Shown: positions 19,856-28,760, counted from the first letter of the stretch. The stretch: 64,000 nucleotides of DNA from an uncultured Ferrimonas sp. (GCF_947489035.1 NZ_CANLCI010000002.1:1-64000); one strand, 5' to 3'. Program-made: numbers and translations. Notes: generated by a model from the sequence alone, not told the origin.

Positions 19856-19976
19856 CGAAAGAGGGGATCTCGTTGGGGCAGTAAGTCTGTCCTTAGCATG
19901 CCACAGGCATCGAATGAACACATCTACCGCGCCCTAGCGGATGCTGTGATCCACCGCCCAGCTTAGTGCTTTAGGC

Positions 19977-20597
19977 TTAGATATACAGCAGCACTTGTTT
20001 GGCGCTTAAACCCCGTTCCATCATTAACCGCTGCAGCAGCTGTGCCGTTAATTGGGCAAAACCGCGGTAATAGTTGCTGTCGGCCTGCTCAATGACGCAA
20101 CTCAGCATCCGCGGTGCCCACGGCATCAGATGCTCGGTTAGCAGTTCATCCACCGCTGCTTGCTGATCGTTGCTCAGCAGCTGCCCCAAGATCCCCAACA
20201 TGATGCCGATGTGATCCAGCGGCTGATGCTGATCTAGGCTCACCTGCACCTGCCAGCGCTGACAAAAGCGATTGAACGCTTGGCAGCTGTCGGCAAACAG
20301 CAGATTTTCCCGATCGGTGTAAACGCTGCCCCAAGGGTAAGCCAGCATCTTGCCCGGGCCGATAAACAGGCGGTAGTAATCGCGTTCTAAGCCGTCGACA
20401 TCGGTGCTGGCCAGCGCGGATTGAATGGCGCTTATCGCCGCTTGATGCGCAGCGTCATCGCCAAACTGTGGCCACGCCGCCAGCATCTGCCCATCGCTAA
20501 ATTGGCCAACAAACTCGGCATTGGGCCGATGAAAATAGAGATTATGCAGCACCCCACAGGCGGCGCTGGCTAACTGATATTGCTGTTTGTTATCCAT
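19977..20597 (-). CDS. dmsD: TorD/DmsD-family molybdoenzyme chaperone
   Basis: This is a 206-residue all-helical cytoplasmic chaperone that binds the Tat signal of DMSO/TMAO reductase-type enzymes while cofactor is inserted. ERDYYRLFIGPG, YPWGSVYTDRENLLF and the DHIGIMLGIL helix are the DmsD/TorD signature blocks, and length is normal. It follows dmsA-dmsB on the same strand but is split from them by a terminator and a 350-bp inserted element (20615-20964), so expression may have been uncoupled. In Shewanella the matching gene is called dmsG. Confidence 0.9.
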   Translation of the reverse strand: MDNKQQYQLASAACGVLHNLYFHRPNAEFVGQFSDGQMLAAWPQFGDDAAHQAAISAIQSALASTDVDGLERDYYRLFIGPGKMLAYPWGSVYTDRENLLFADSCQAFNRFCQRWQVQVSLDQHQPLDHIGIMLGILGQLLSNDQQAAVDELLTEHLMPWAPRMLSCVIEQADSNYYRGFAQLTAQLLQRLMMERGLSAKQVLLYI

Positions 20598-20614
20598 GGT
20601 TTTCTCAATAAAAA

Positions 20615-20964
20615 TACTGTGTCTGAGCTAACTGTTGGGGTTGCTTTGCTTAAGGCGTTATCGCTTTCAGCGCTCACCAATGACAGTGCTTGGCGGGGTT
20701 ATGTCGCGGTGGCGACGACACCCAAAGGGGATAAATCCCCTTTGGAATCCCCATTGCCTTAAGCACAGCGTCATTTTCGCTCCTTGCACTGCGCCATTCG
20801 GCACGGCATCGATGCGCCATCCATGGCTTAGCGATGCATTCGCAACATCCTGTTGCTCAACCTCATTGTGCACTGCACCGCTCAACGCTGTGAATGCGGC
20901 AGAAAAGCGGGTGCAGCGTTCCTCTCTCGGCCAACTTAATTCCACAGCCAATTGACACACAGCC
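20615..20964. mobile_element. MITE-like element, copy A (350 bp)
   Basis: This non-coding element is flanked by identical AATAAAAA at 20607-20614 and 20965-20972. The left end (TACTGTGTCTGAGCTAACTG) is inversely related to the right end (TTGACACACAGCC). It shares long near-identical stretches with 29946-30547, for example 20779-20850 with 30105-30176. A perfect hairpin CCAAAGGGGAT / ATCCCCTTTGG lies at 20722-20745. It carries no transposase, so it would need one from elsewhere. The right copy of the flanking repeat overlaps the A-tract of the dmsB terminator. Confidence 0.8.
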
Positions 20965-20970
20965 AATAAA

Positions 20971-21001
20971 AAGGCCAGACAGCCGAAGCCTGCCTGGCCT
21001 T
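20971..21001 (-). terminator. Terminator after dmsB
   Basis: AAGGCCAGACAG pairs with CTGCCTGGCCTT with one mismatch around a 7-nt loop, followed on the minus strand by a U-tract. It lies 22 bases past the dmsB stop and ends the dmsEFAB transcript before dmsD. Confidence 0.75.
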
Positions 21002-21022
21002 AAATTACGTCACTACGACCAC

Positions 21023-21640
21023 TTACACTTCAAAAGTGTTGATGATGGCGCCGCCGCTTTGGTTTAAGCGGTTCACCTTAATCACCATGTTCGGGTTGGT
21101 GGTGCTCGACGGTGCCAGCGGCTCGATGTCGGCGTTGCTGCCGTAAGTGGCACGCAGCTCGTCAATGGGGCCAAAGTCCAGCGCACGCATGGTGCAAGAC
21201 TCAACACATACCGGCTTCAAGCCCGCTTTGATGCGATCGAAACAGCCATCACACTTGGTCATGACCCCGCGTTTGTCATCAAACTGCGGCGCATCGTACG
21301 GACAAGCACGTTCACAGCTGCGACAGCCAACGCAGACGCTGGCGTCGATGTGCACCAAGCCATCTTGCTTGCGCTTATGGCAAGCGCCGGTTGGGCAGGC
21401 CTTCACACACACTGGGTGCGAACAGTGGTTACAACCCATCGAGATGTAGTGAGTAAAGACGCTGTTTTCAAAGCTGCCATCGGCATTGGTTTGCCATTGG
21501 CCGCCGGCGTATTCATAGACGCGGCGCCACTTCACCCCTAAAGGCAGTTCGTTGTCGTCCTTACAGGACACGTGACAAGCCTTACAGCCTGTGCATTTGG
21601 TGGTATCAATAAAGAAACCGTACTGTGTTTGATCAGTCAT
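21023..21640 (-). CDS. dmsB: DMSO reductase iron-sulfur subunit DmsB
   Basis: This 205-residue electron-transfer subunit has four [4Fe-4S] clusters. The four Cys groups are visible: CTGCKACHVSC, CNHCSHPVCVKACP, CVGCRSCERACP and CDGCF...CVESC. The ATG at 21640 is chosen (a TTG lies two codons upstream) because GGGGAT is correctly spaced and the length equals E. coli DmsB. There is no membrane anchor gene (dmsC) nearby. This fits the Shewanella type, in which DmsAB receive electrons from an outer-membrane cytochrome-porin module encoded by dmsE and dmsF. Confidence 0.95.
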   Translation of the reverse strand: MTDQTQYGFFIDTTKCTGCKACHVSCKDDNELPLGVKWRRVYEYAGGQWQTNADGSFENSVFTHYISMGCNHCSHPVCVKACPTGACHKRKQDGLVHIDASVCVGCRSCERACPYDAPQFDDKRGVMTKCDGCFDRIKAGLKPVCVESCTMRALDFGPIDELRATYGSNADIEPLAPSSTTNPNMVIKVNRLNQSGGAIINTFEV

Positions 21641-21657
21641 GTTCAATAATCCCCAAA

Positions 21658-24153
21658 TTAGGCTTCAAGCTTGACGCGAATGGTGTGCTGAGTGTTACCA
21701 CGGCCGTATGGTGCTGGGTGGTACTTGGTCAGTACGTTGGAACAACCGCCTTTATCGACGCCGTTCAACTGCTCAGCCAGATACCAGGCGCCTTGCGCCA
21801 TGCCCACTACCCCTGGGGCAACCCGTGGGGTTTTACGCAAGCGCACCTCGATGGTGCCGCGAGCGCTAGACAGTTTCACCAACTGGCCATTTTCAAAACC
21901 GGTGGCATCCGCAGGGTTCACCCAAACGCAATCTTCCACCGCTTCACGCAGCCACTCGACGTTGTGATAAGAGGAGTGCACTCGGCCCTTGGTGTGGTAA
22001 CCCACCACCTGCAGCGGGAACTGCGCGGCACTGCCGTCGGTGGCTTCAAAGCCTTCCCAGGTTGGGACGTACTTGGACAGCGGCTCAATCTGATCCACCT
22101 GTTCGGTGGAGTTGTTAAACGGCACGCGAACCTGTGCCGCTTTGGCCCACTTCAGCGAGTAGATCTCAATCTTGCCCGATGGGGTGCCCTCAGCGGTCTT
22201 CACTGGGTTAGCAATGGCGGAGGATTCCACCGGCACATGCGCCCGCTTTAAGCCAATTTTCTGCGCTTCTGCGAAGGTGGCTGGCAAGTCAGTCACGCCT
22301 TTGCCTTCAAACTTGGCTTTGGCCTTGTCGTAAAACGACTGCAGCCACTGCGCTTCGGTTTTGCCTTCGGTGTAGGCCGCTTCGTCGCCGCCCATCGCTT
22401 TACACAGTTCCAAACCAATTTGGTACATATTGCGACAGTTGAACATCGGCTCCACGGCAGTCGACATGTACACCTGCGAGATGCTGTCGCCAGAGGCGTA
22501 GCCGTCGTAGGTGATGTCGTCCGATTCCAACCACGAGGTGTCTGGCAACACGTAGTCCGCCATCTTGGCGGTGGAAGTCATCCAGCAATCCACGACCACC
22601 AGCAACTCGACTTGCGATTCATCTTCCAGCAGCTCACGAGACTTATTGACGTCGGCGTGCTGGTTGATCAGCGCGTTACCAGAAGCGGAGAAGATCGCCT
22701 TAATCTTTGATGGCAGCGTCTTAGTGCCCGTGCTTGGGTTGACTTCGTAGTCATCCAAACCGGTTACGCCGTGGGATTCCCAGCTCATCTTATCGCCGTT
22801 CTCAACCGCTTCAGTCCAGTCGAAGAAACAGATCTTTGGCTTAATGGCGTTGCCACCGTCGCCCATCCGCCCTGGGTACACAGACTGGTTGGTTGGCAGT
22901 TCGCCATTGGTCACACCTGGGTTGCCAATTTTGCCGGTCAGAATGTTCAGCATGTAGGTGGCGCGCATGGTTTGCTCGCCGTTGGCTTGGCGGTTAGGGC
23001 CAGCGCCAGTGATGATGAACGGTGCGTTCGCGCCCATGATCCGATCCGCCAAATCGATGATCTGCTGCGCTGGAATGCCGGTGATGGCGGCGGCCCACGC
23101 AGGAGTTTTGGCGGTAGTAAACTTGCCTACGCCCATAATGTGGTCGTAGTAGTTCTCTTGCACGTCGATGACGTCGGCGTAGTCTGGGTTATCCAGTTTC
23201 GCTTGCTCCAACGAGGCTTGGTCGTAACCGATACAGTGCTGATCAATCCACGCTTTGGAGTTGGCAGCAACCCAACCGCTGTTGATCATCTGGTAAGCGA
23301 TCGCTTCGGCCAAGGCGGCGTCGGTGCCCGGGCGAATTGGCAGCCAGCGGTTCTCTTTACCCAAGTTGGTGTCGGTGTAGCGCGGATCGATGATGGTGAT
23401 GTCCAGATCGCTGCGCTTGTTGCCGTTTTCATCCAACAAAGCGTTCAGGAAATCAGCCTGTTCGCCAGCGCCGGACATGCGCATCTCAAACGGGTTGTAG
23501 CCGATGCCAACAAACACATCAGAGTGCTTCACTTGCGACAAAGAAGAACCCTTGGTGCCGCCAGTGCTGCCGTAAGTGGCCGGTGCCGCTTCGCGCAGCG
23601 CCGCCCAGGAGTAGTTGGAGTAGTAACCCAAGTAACCGCCAGACAGCGCCAAGGCGCGGCGAATGCAGTTGGCGTGGGCAAAGGTGTAGTAAGCGCCAGA
23701 GCCGTAGTGCATGTAGATCGCTTCGTTGCCAAAGTCGCTGCGCAGCTCGGTGGTCTTTTGGCCGATCTCAGCAAAGGCTTGCTCCCAGCTGATCTCTTCC
23801 CATTGGCCTGCACCCCGCTTGGTGCCCGGCTTACGCTTCAATGGCGTTTTTAAGCGATCGGCGGCGTAGGTACGCTGGCGTAAGGAGCGGCCACGCACAC
23901 AGGCGCGCACTTGGTGATCGCCGTAAGCGTCGCTGCCGCTGCCGTCGGTTTCCACTCGGGTGATGATGCCATCGCGGGAGAACACCCGCACTGGGCAGTT
24001 GGCGCCACAGTTGACCAAACAGGCGGACCAGTTTACTTGTTCTGGCGCTTCAATCACTGGCGCTGGGGTATCAGCACTTTTGCTGCCACAGGCGGTGATG
24101 CAGCTTACTGCACCAGCGGTGGCGCTCAGTTTCAGAAAATCACGTCTTTGCAT
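21658..24153 (-). CDS. dmsA: DMSO reductase molybdopterin catalytic subunit DmsA
   Basis: The 831-residue Mo-bisPGD oxidoreductase reduces DMSO to dimethyl sulfide. A Tat signal (RRDFLKLSATAG) is followed by ITACG, which also matches a lipobox, so the protein may be a Tat-exported lipoprotein. The N-terminal Cys cluster is CLVNCGANC...ACVRG. The region ATYGSTGGTKGSS is where DmsA-type enzymes carry the Mo-coordinating Ser. The C-terminal molybdopterin dinucleotide domain runs from about 700. GAGGT precedes the ATG. DmsE/F upstream suggest it works on the cell surface, as reported for Shewanella DmsA. The family is certain; DMSO as substrate is inferred from context. Confidence 0.94.
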   Translation of the reverse strand: MQRRDFLKLSATAGAVSCITACGSKSADTPAPVIEAPEQVNWSACLVNCGANCPVRVFSRDGIITRVETDGSGSDAYGDHQVRACVRGRSLRQRTYAADRLKTPLKRKPGTKRGAGQWEEISWEQAFAEIGQKTTELRSDFGNEAIYMHYGSGAYYTFAHANCIRRALALSGGYLGYYSNYSWAALREAAPATYGSTGGTKGSSLSQVKHSDVFVGIGYNPFEMRMSGAGEQADFLNALLDENGNKRSDLDITIIDPRYTDTNLGKENRWLPIRPGTDAALAEAIAYQMINSGWVAANSKAWIDQHCIGYDQASLEQAKLDNPDYADVIDVQENYYDHIMGVGKFTTAKTPAWAAAITGIPAQQIIDLADRIMGANAPFIITGAGPNRQANGEQTMRATYMLNILTGKIGNPGVTNGELPTNQSVYPGRMGDGGNAIKPKICFFDWTEAVENGDKMSWESHGVTGLDDYEVNPSTGTKTLPSKIKAIFSASGNALINQHADVNKSRELLEDESQVELLVVVDCWMTSTAKMADYVLPDTSWLESDDITYDGYASGDSISQVYMSTAVEPMFNCRNMYQIGLELCKAMGGDEAAYTEGKTEAQWLQSFYDKAKAKFEGKGVTDLPATFAEAQKIGLKRAHVPVESSAIANPVKTAEGTPSGKIEIYSLKWAKAAQVRVPFNNSTEQVDQIEPLSKYVPTWEGFEATDGSAAQFPLQVVGYHTKGRVHSSYHNVEWLREAVEDCVWVNPADATGFENGQLVKLSSARGTIEVRLRKTPRVAPGVVGMAQGAWYLAEQLNGVDKGGCSNVLTKYHPAPYGRGNTQHTIRVKLEA

Positions 24154-24174
24154 GATAAAACCTCAAATGTGTAG

Positions 24175-26166
24175 TTACAGGGCGTAGCTAAAGGTCAGCA
24201 TCACCATGTGGGCGACGTCGTTGCTGTCCAGATCGCCAAGGGTGGTGTAGCTGCTGTGGTTAACGCTGGCGTAGTTGCTGTCGTAGAAACGCTGGTAGCG
24301 GTAATCGGCTTTCACTTGGGCCTTGGCGCTTAACTGGTATTGGGCGTAGATCGACGCATCGTGGAACCACGCCAAGTAGTCGCCGTAGTTAACGTCGCTG
24401 CTCAGTTCGGTCTTGGACTCGGATTCGCTAAAGCGGTAATCCATCCCCAGTTCCAACTTGTCTTGCAACAAGCCGCGATAACGGCCACCCACACCGATGT
24501 GGCTAAAGCGGTCGTCGATGTCCGCTTGATAGCGGCCACTGGCGTTCAGATCGGTTTGCTTAGATTCAATCCACTGCTGGCCCGCAAACAGCTGGGTCGA
24601 CAACTGCGGCGACCACTGGTAACTCAGGCTCAGGTCGTAACCGGAATCTTGCGCTTCGGTCAGGCCAATTTCGGTGCTGCGGTAATCGTCATTGGCGAAA
24701 CGCAACTTGGCGTCCATCACCAACGCTGGCAGCGGCGTGTGGCTAAGCGCCAGTTGCAGCTGCTGGCGATCGCGATCCGCCAAGTAGTACTTGCGCAGCA
24801 GCACGTTACTTTCGTCCGAGGTGGCCGCATCCGCTTGGTATTGCGAGCCATCACGACGGCTGAACTCCGCGTCCAGCGCCACTTTCCAGTGCTGCCATTG
24901 CTTCAGGTTCAGACCGGCAAACAGGCGCTGTTCGTCGGTTTTCTCGGTCACGGTGTCGGTCAGCTCTTTGTCGATTTGTTGCACACCGCCACTAATCTTG
25001 ATGCCCTTCGCTAAGCGGTAATCGGCGCTCAGCTGCCACGACTGTTTTTGTCGATCCAGCGCCACGTTTTCCACCGCCCGGCCGTTGTCGTTATCGAAAT
25101 CGATGGACTCAAAGGCACGAATTGGGGTTTGGTTGTCGCGATCGCGGTAATCAAACTGGGCTTTAATGCGCAGCGCGGCACTGGCACGGTGCAACCAACG
25201 GGCGTTGATGGCCAAGGTTTCCACCTCGGCATCGGCACTGTGAATGCCGGCGGCTACGCCTTCGGTGGTGACAAACTGCTGATCTTGGTAGTGCCAGCTT
25301 TGCACCACCCGAGCCGAGAGGCTGTGGCGATCAAAACGGTACTGGCCAAAACCGATCAGCTGTTGCAGCTCGTTGTCTGGGGCGGCGGCATTGATGCTGC
25401 CACCGGCCATGGCGTTAAGGCCGATCACGTCGTTATTGAACTGGCTGTTTTGGTATTTCAGCCCCGCCAACCAGCGCTCGCCGCTCAGCTCGCCACCGGC
25501 ACTGACGGTGTGGGTCACTTGATCCACTGGGGCAACGTAGTGCACCGGCGCGCCGGAGGTGTTGGCGTCTGGCAGGCTGATAAACTGGCTGTAGTTAGCT
25601 TGCTGCCCGGTTTTGCTCTGGTAGCGGTAATCCACAAAACCACGCCACGCATCGCCTTTAAACTCGCCGCCCAACAGGTAGCTTTCGCGCTTAAGCTGCA
25701 AGCTGCGATCACTCACCTGATTATCCAGCTCAATCACGCCATCACGGATAAGGTACTGGCTTTGGGCGTTATCGCTGTGCACCCGCAGCTGGCTTTGATA
25801 GCCCGCATACAGACCGATGCCATCAGCGCCATAGCGCAGCTCGCCATGGCCGGTTTCCGCGCCCAAGTTGTGGGCTTGCACAAGCAGGCGGCCATGGTCG
25901 GCGTCGTTAAAGCTTAGGTTCGCTTGCAACGCCAGCGCTTCGCCATCGTCTTGGCCAAAGCGATTGGCGGCTTTGGCGTCGTCGCTGCTGACGCTCAACA
26001 GCGACAAACCCACTTGGCCGTTATCGGCTTCGGTTTGGCAGCGTTTGCACGCCCACTTCGCTTTGTTGACGGTGGCAGTATTGGCCTCGTGCAGATTAAA
26101 ACTGGCGGCCTGCACGGCACCAACGTTAACCAAGGCCAGAGCGACCAGACTGAGTTTCATCTTCAT
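24175..26166 (-). CDS. dmsF: MtrB/PioB-family outer membrane beta-barrel DmsF
   Basis: This 663-residue porin sheathes the decaheme cytochrome so that electrons can cross the outer membrane. It has a signal peptide ending at VQAASF and the N-terminal CxxC motif (Cys40-Cys43, ACKRC) characteristic of MtrB homologues. The rest is alternating amphipathic strands with frequent aromatic residues, typical of a 26-28-strand barrel. It starts with GGAGAGAG upstream, 12 bases after dmsE. Its position between the decaheme gene and dmsA identifies it as DmsF rather than the metal-reducing MtrB. Confidence 0.92.
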   Translation of the reverse strand: MKMKLSLVALALVNVGAVQAASFNLHEANTATVNKAKWACKRCQTEADNGQVGLSLLSVSSDDAKAANRFGQDDGEALALQANLSFNDADHGRLLVQAHNLGAETGHGELRYGADGIGLYAGYQSQLRVHSDNAQSQYLIRDGVIELDNQVSDRSLQLKRESYLLGGEFKGDAWRGFVDYRYQSKTGQQANYSQFISLPDANTSGAPVHYVAPVDQVTHTVSAGGELSGERWLAGLKYQNSQFNNDVIGLNAMAGGSINAAAPDNELQQLIGFGQYRFDRHSLSARVVQSWHYQDQQFVTTEGVAAGIHSADAEVETLAINARWLHRASAALRIKAQFDYRDRDNQTPIRAFESIDFDNDNGRAVENVALDRQKQSWQLSADYRLAKGIKISGGVQQIDKELTDTVTEKTDEQRLFAGLNLKQWQHWKVALDAEFSRRDGSQYQADAATSDESNVLLRKYYLADRDRQQLQLALSHTPLPALVMDAKLRFANDDYRSTEIGLTEAQDSGYDLSLSYQWSPQLSTQLFAGQQWIESKQTDLNASGRYQADIDDRFSHIGVGGRYRGLLQDKLELGMDYRFSESESKTELSSDVNYGDYLAWFHDASIYAQYQLSAKAQVKADYRYQRFYDSNYASVNHSSYTTLGDLDSNDVAHMVMLTFSYAL

Positions 26167-26178
26167 CGTCTCTCTCCG

Positions 26179-27105
26179 TTACTTACGCAGGTAGTTGCCG
26201 CTAGGGTGATTGGAACCGTGCACCTGGCTGTGGCAGTTCAAGCAGCTGGCACCGGTGGTAAATACCCCATCCGGTTGCTCGGCATTAAACTGGTGGCCAT
26301 CGGGTTGGTGACAGTTTTGACACAGCTGTGGCGCTTGGCGCGTCAGCAGGTTGTCGTTAACGCTGCCGTGCACTTGGTGACAGTTGGTGCAGTCGTCCAC
26401 CACGGGTTCGTGCTCCCACAGGAAGGGGCCACGTTTTTCAGCGTGGCAATCGGCACAGCTATCATTGATGCTGGTTTGCTTCAGGCTGGCTTCTGACAAC
26501 GAACCATGCGGCGCGTGACAGTCGCTGCAGACCATGGCGCCATTGACCATTGGGTGACTGCTGCGTTTGTGCATGTCCGCTTGTTGTTCGGTATGACAGC
26601 TGCTGCACTGCGCCACTTGCTGGCTGCGATCCAGAATTGGGTCGCGACTAACGTGGACGCTGTGACAGCTAACACAGGAGAGATCTTCCGCCGCATGCAG
26701 GGAGTCGTGCCAGGCCATGCGCTCGCTGTCTTGGTGACAGGAGAGACAGACGCTGTCTTGCAGCTGGGCATCAACGTTGCCGTCGGCGCCGAACTGGATC
26801 ATCGGCTCATTCTTGCCTTTGTGTTTGCCCTGAGGCCCATGACAGGTTTCGCACTGCAGCTGTGCCATCGGCCCATTACTGTGGCTGGCGTTGCCATGCA
26901 CCCCAGTAAACAGCGCCATCACCGTGTCGGATTTGCGGTGACACATCAAACAGCTGTCGGCGCCTTTTTTGGAGTAGTTACCACTTTGAAATTTTTCCAG
27001 CAGCAGCGACTGGGCGCTCTGCCCTTGCGCTGCTAACGCGGTAATAGGGCTACCAAAGACAGCCCCAAACACCACGGTTAGCACGATTTTTTTTAGATTT
27101 GCCAT
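26179..27105 (-). CDS. dmsE: Periplasmic decaheme c-type cytochrome DmsE (MtrA-like)
   Basis: The product has 308 residues, a signal peptide (FGSPITALAA) and exactly ten CxxCH heme sites: CLMCH, CETCH, CLSCH, CVSCH, CSSCH, CSDCH, CADCH, CTNCH, CQNCH and CLNCH. Length and heme number match MtrA/DmsE, the electron wire inside the MtrB-type barrel. I chose the ATG at 27105 just before the signal peptide; the frame stays open 21 codons upstream. It is the first gene of the dmsEFAB operon and diverges from a CRP/FNR-type regulator. Confidence 0.94.
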   Translation of the reverse strand: MANLKKIVLTVVFGAVFGSPITALAAQGQSAQSLLLEKFQSGNYSKKGADSCLMCHRKSDTVMALFTGVHGNASHSNGPMAQLQCETCHGPQGKHKGKNEPMIQFGADGNVDAQLQDSVCLSCHQDSERMAWHDSLHAAEDLSCVSCHSVHVSRDPILDRSQQVAQCSSCHTEQQADMHKRSSHPMVNGAMVCSDCHAPHGSLSEASLKQTSINDSCADCHAEKRGPFLWEHEPVVDDCTNCHQVHGSVNDNLLTRQAPQLCQNCHQPDGHQFNAEQPDGVFTTGASCLNCHSQVHGSNHPSGNYLRK

Positions 27106-27461
27106 CACAGATCCACGCATGAGTTGCCCAAAATTTGGCTCATGCAAAGGATGACAAAATTGATTCAAGGCAAACGTAAGCTAGTTGTCTATCTCTGTGA
27201 GATCAGTTCACACTTTAGAGGTATTGACACAAATTACTTGCTCTAACCGTTGAACTTTATCGACTCAGATCGAATAAAATCATGGCTTGTGAACTGCCCA
27301 AACCTGCCCCTAAAGCCAGGCTGATGTTGCGCATCAAGCGTCAATTTAACCCTGCTGTTACTGGCGTAACCGCAACGATGCAGCACAGTAACGCTGACCA
27401 CAGAATCGGACTCTATTTGGCAACCCATTAGCGACCACAGCGTCGAATTACAGGAACCACA
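27106..27461. promoter_or_regulatory. Divergent regulatory region dmsE / CRP-type regulator
   Basis: A 356-base AT-richer non-coding stretch between two divergent starts. It must hold the dmsE operon promoter and that of the regulator. A symmetrical TGTGA/TCACA site lies at 27196-27212, and TTGACA occurs at 27224-27229 on the plus strand without a clear -10. Short open frames here lack ribosome sites. Confidence 0.7.
27196..27212. promoter_or_regulatory. CRP-like inverted repeat TGTGA-N7-TCACA
   Basis: The half sites equal those of CRP, but the spacer is seven bases rather than the usual six. It lies about 91 bases upstream of the chosen dmsE start. It could bind CRP weakly or the adjacent regulator. 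In Shewanella, CRP is known to control anaerobic respiration including dms genes, which makes this a reasonable operator candidate. Confidence 0.45.
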
Positions 27462-28196
27462 ATGAGCCAAGACGATAAGCCCAACAGCAACATCTTAAGT
27501 CTGTCGAAGCAGTTATTAGCGCGAGACGTTGAGCCACAAGTCGTCGCCGAACTGTTGAAATCCAGCTATTCGATCTCGTTTAAAAAAGGCGACGTGTTTC
27601 GCCCCAGCCTTGAAGACGCACAGATCATCTATTTCCGCTCGGGCTGCATGGTCGAGGTGCTGGCGCTGTCAGACGACAAAGAGTACGCCTCGTCGGTATG
27701 GACCGCGGGCTACATCATTATGTCGCTGCCGCGCAGCTACAATCGCTTTGAAAACCACAGCAACCACTACCATTGCCTGTTTGATTCCGAACTGACGGTG
27801 ATCCCCGCTGCCAGTGTGCAGAAACAGTTCAATCGCTCGCGGCCATTAGCGAATTACGTGCTCAGCCGTGCCAGTGAATACCTCTATACCAGCCACGACA
27901 TGGCGTTGTTGCGCTCGACGTTGGATAAGCGCGAAAACATCATTTTGCGGCTGATTGTGCTCTATATCCGCACCCCTGGGATCCGCTTAAAGCTCACCAT
28001 TGACGATCTGTGTTTGCTTACCAACAGTACTCGCCAATATTGCGGCGAAGTACTGAAACAGCTGCAGCAAGACAACATTGTTCACAAACGCTACGGCTGC
28101 ATTGAAGTGCTCGATCAAGCCCGCTTAATTGACTCGATCGATCCCAACGTAATGACGTTTTTAAGCAACTATATGGCGCTGGATAAACCCCAATAA
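27462..28196 (+). CDS. CRP/FNR-family transcriptional regulator
   Basis: The 244-residue protein has an N-terminal cyclic-nucleotide-binding-like beta domain (about 30-130), a dimer helix near 140-170 and a C-terminal winged helix-turn-helix (LTIDDLCLLTNSTRQYCGEVLKQL, split around residues 183-207). The recognition helix is T/S-R-Q-Y. The N-terminus lacks the four-Cys iron-sulfur cluster of FNR, and the cAMP phosphate-binding loop is not conserved, so the signal is unknown. AGGAAC precedes the ATG. Placement divergent from dmsE suggests local control of DMSO respiration; this is inference. Confidence 0.85.
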   Translation: MSQDDKPNSNILSLSKQLLARDVEPQVVAELLKSSYSISFKKGDVFRPSLEDAQIIYFRSGCMVEVLALSDDKEYASSVWTAGYIIMSLPRSYNRFENHSNHYHCLFDSELTVIPAASVQKQFNRSRPLANYVLSRASEYLYTSHDMALLRSTLDKRENIILRLIVLYIRTPGIRLKLTIDDLCLLTNSTRQYCGEVLKQLQQDNIVHKRYGCIEVLDQARLIDSIDPNVMTFLSNYMALDKPQ

Positions 28197-28277
28197 CTGG
28201 GGCTTTGAAGCGGCTAACAGAACCCCGTACGCCAAACTGTTACTGTGGCCTTACTGCATCACTGTTCCCGAGAAAAG

Positions 28278-28733
28278 ATGACCGACAAGTTTCGTTATCG
28301 CCGCGCCCTAAGCGGCAAATGGCAGATGGCCGAACACGCTAAAACGGTGGAAACCGCGCTGGCGATGGAAGCGCAGCTGCACCTGTATTTTAGCGGCGCC
28401 ACCAGTCTGGACACCGTCGCCAACCACATCACCGAGCAGGTGCTGGCACAGCAGCCGGAGTTGCTGCCGCAAACCGATGAGATCAGCCCAGAAGCGTTGC
28501 TGCAGATCATCGCGTTGGCCGCCCAAAGCACGGTATTGCAAGCGTTAGAGCAGCCACAGCCGAGCCAAACCGCCATGCTGACTCTTACCGTGGCACAGCA
28601 CTTTGCCCGCAAGCGGTTTGAGCCGGAATTGGCCGAACCTTACGTGCAGTTGCAGCAGCAGATCCTCACCTTGCATCAGCACTGGCAAACCATGCTCAAT
28701 CAGCGTCAGCGCAGCCAACGCAGCATCGGCTAA
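28278..28733 (+). CDS. Hypothetical 151-residue protein
   Basis: I do not recognise this protein. The ATG at 28278 is preferred to a GTG 33 bases upstream. It is predicted largely helical, rich in Ala, Gln and Leu, with a basic start (KFRYRRALSGKW) and no signal peptide or membrane segment. Codon composition matches its neighbours and a strong terminator follows. It lies downstream of the CRP-type regulator in the same direction and may share its transcript. A cytoplasmic helical-bundle protein is all that can be said. Confidence 0.7.
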   Translation: MTDKFRYRRALSGKWQMAEHAKTVETALAMEAQLHLYFSGATSLDTVANHITEQVLAQQPELLPQTDEISPEALLQIIALAAQSTVLQALEQPQPSQTAMLTLTVAQHFARKRFEPELAEPYVQLQQQILTLHQHWQTMLNQRQRSQRSIG

Positions 28734-28760
28734 GCCCCTAAGTCGGCCCCCACCCAAATC

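Noticed and set aside
20635-20955. Two overlapping short frames inside element copy A
   Set aside because: Not kept in copy B, no ribosome sites; they result from lack of stops only.
22771-23853. 360-codon plus-strand frame opposite dmsA
   Set aside because: Antisense to a clear molybdoenzyme, no ribosome site, no recognisable domain.
27243-27470. 75-codon minus-strand frame before the CRP-type gene
   Set aside because: Lies in the divergent promoter region, lacks a ribosome site and protein-like composition.
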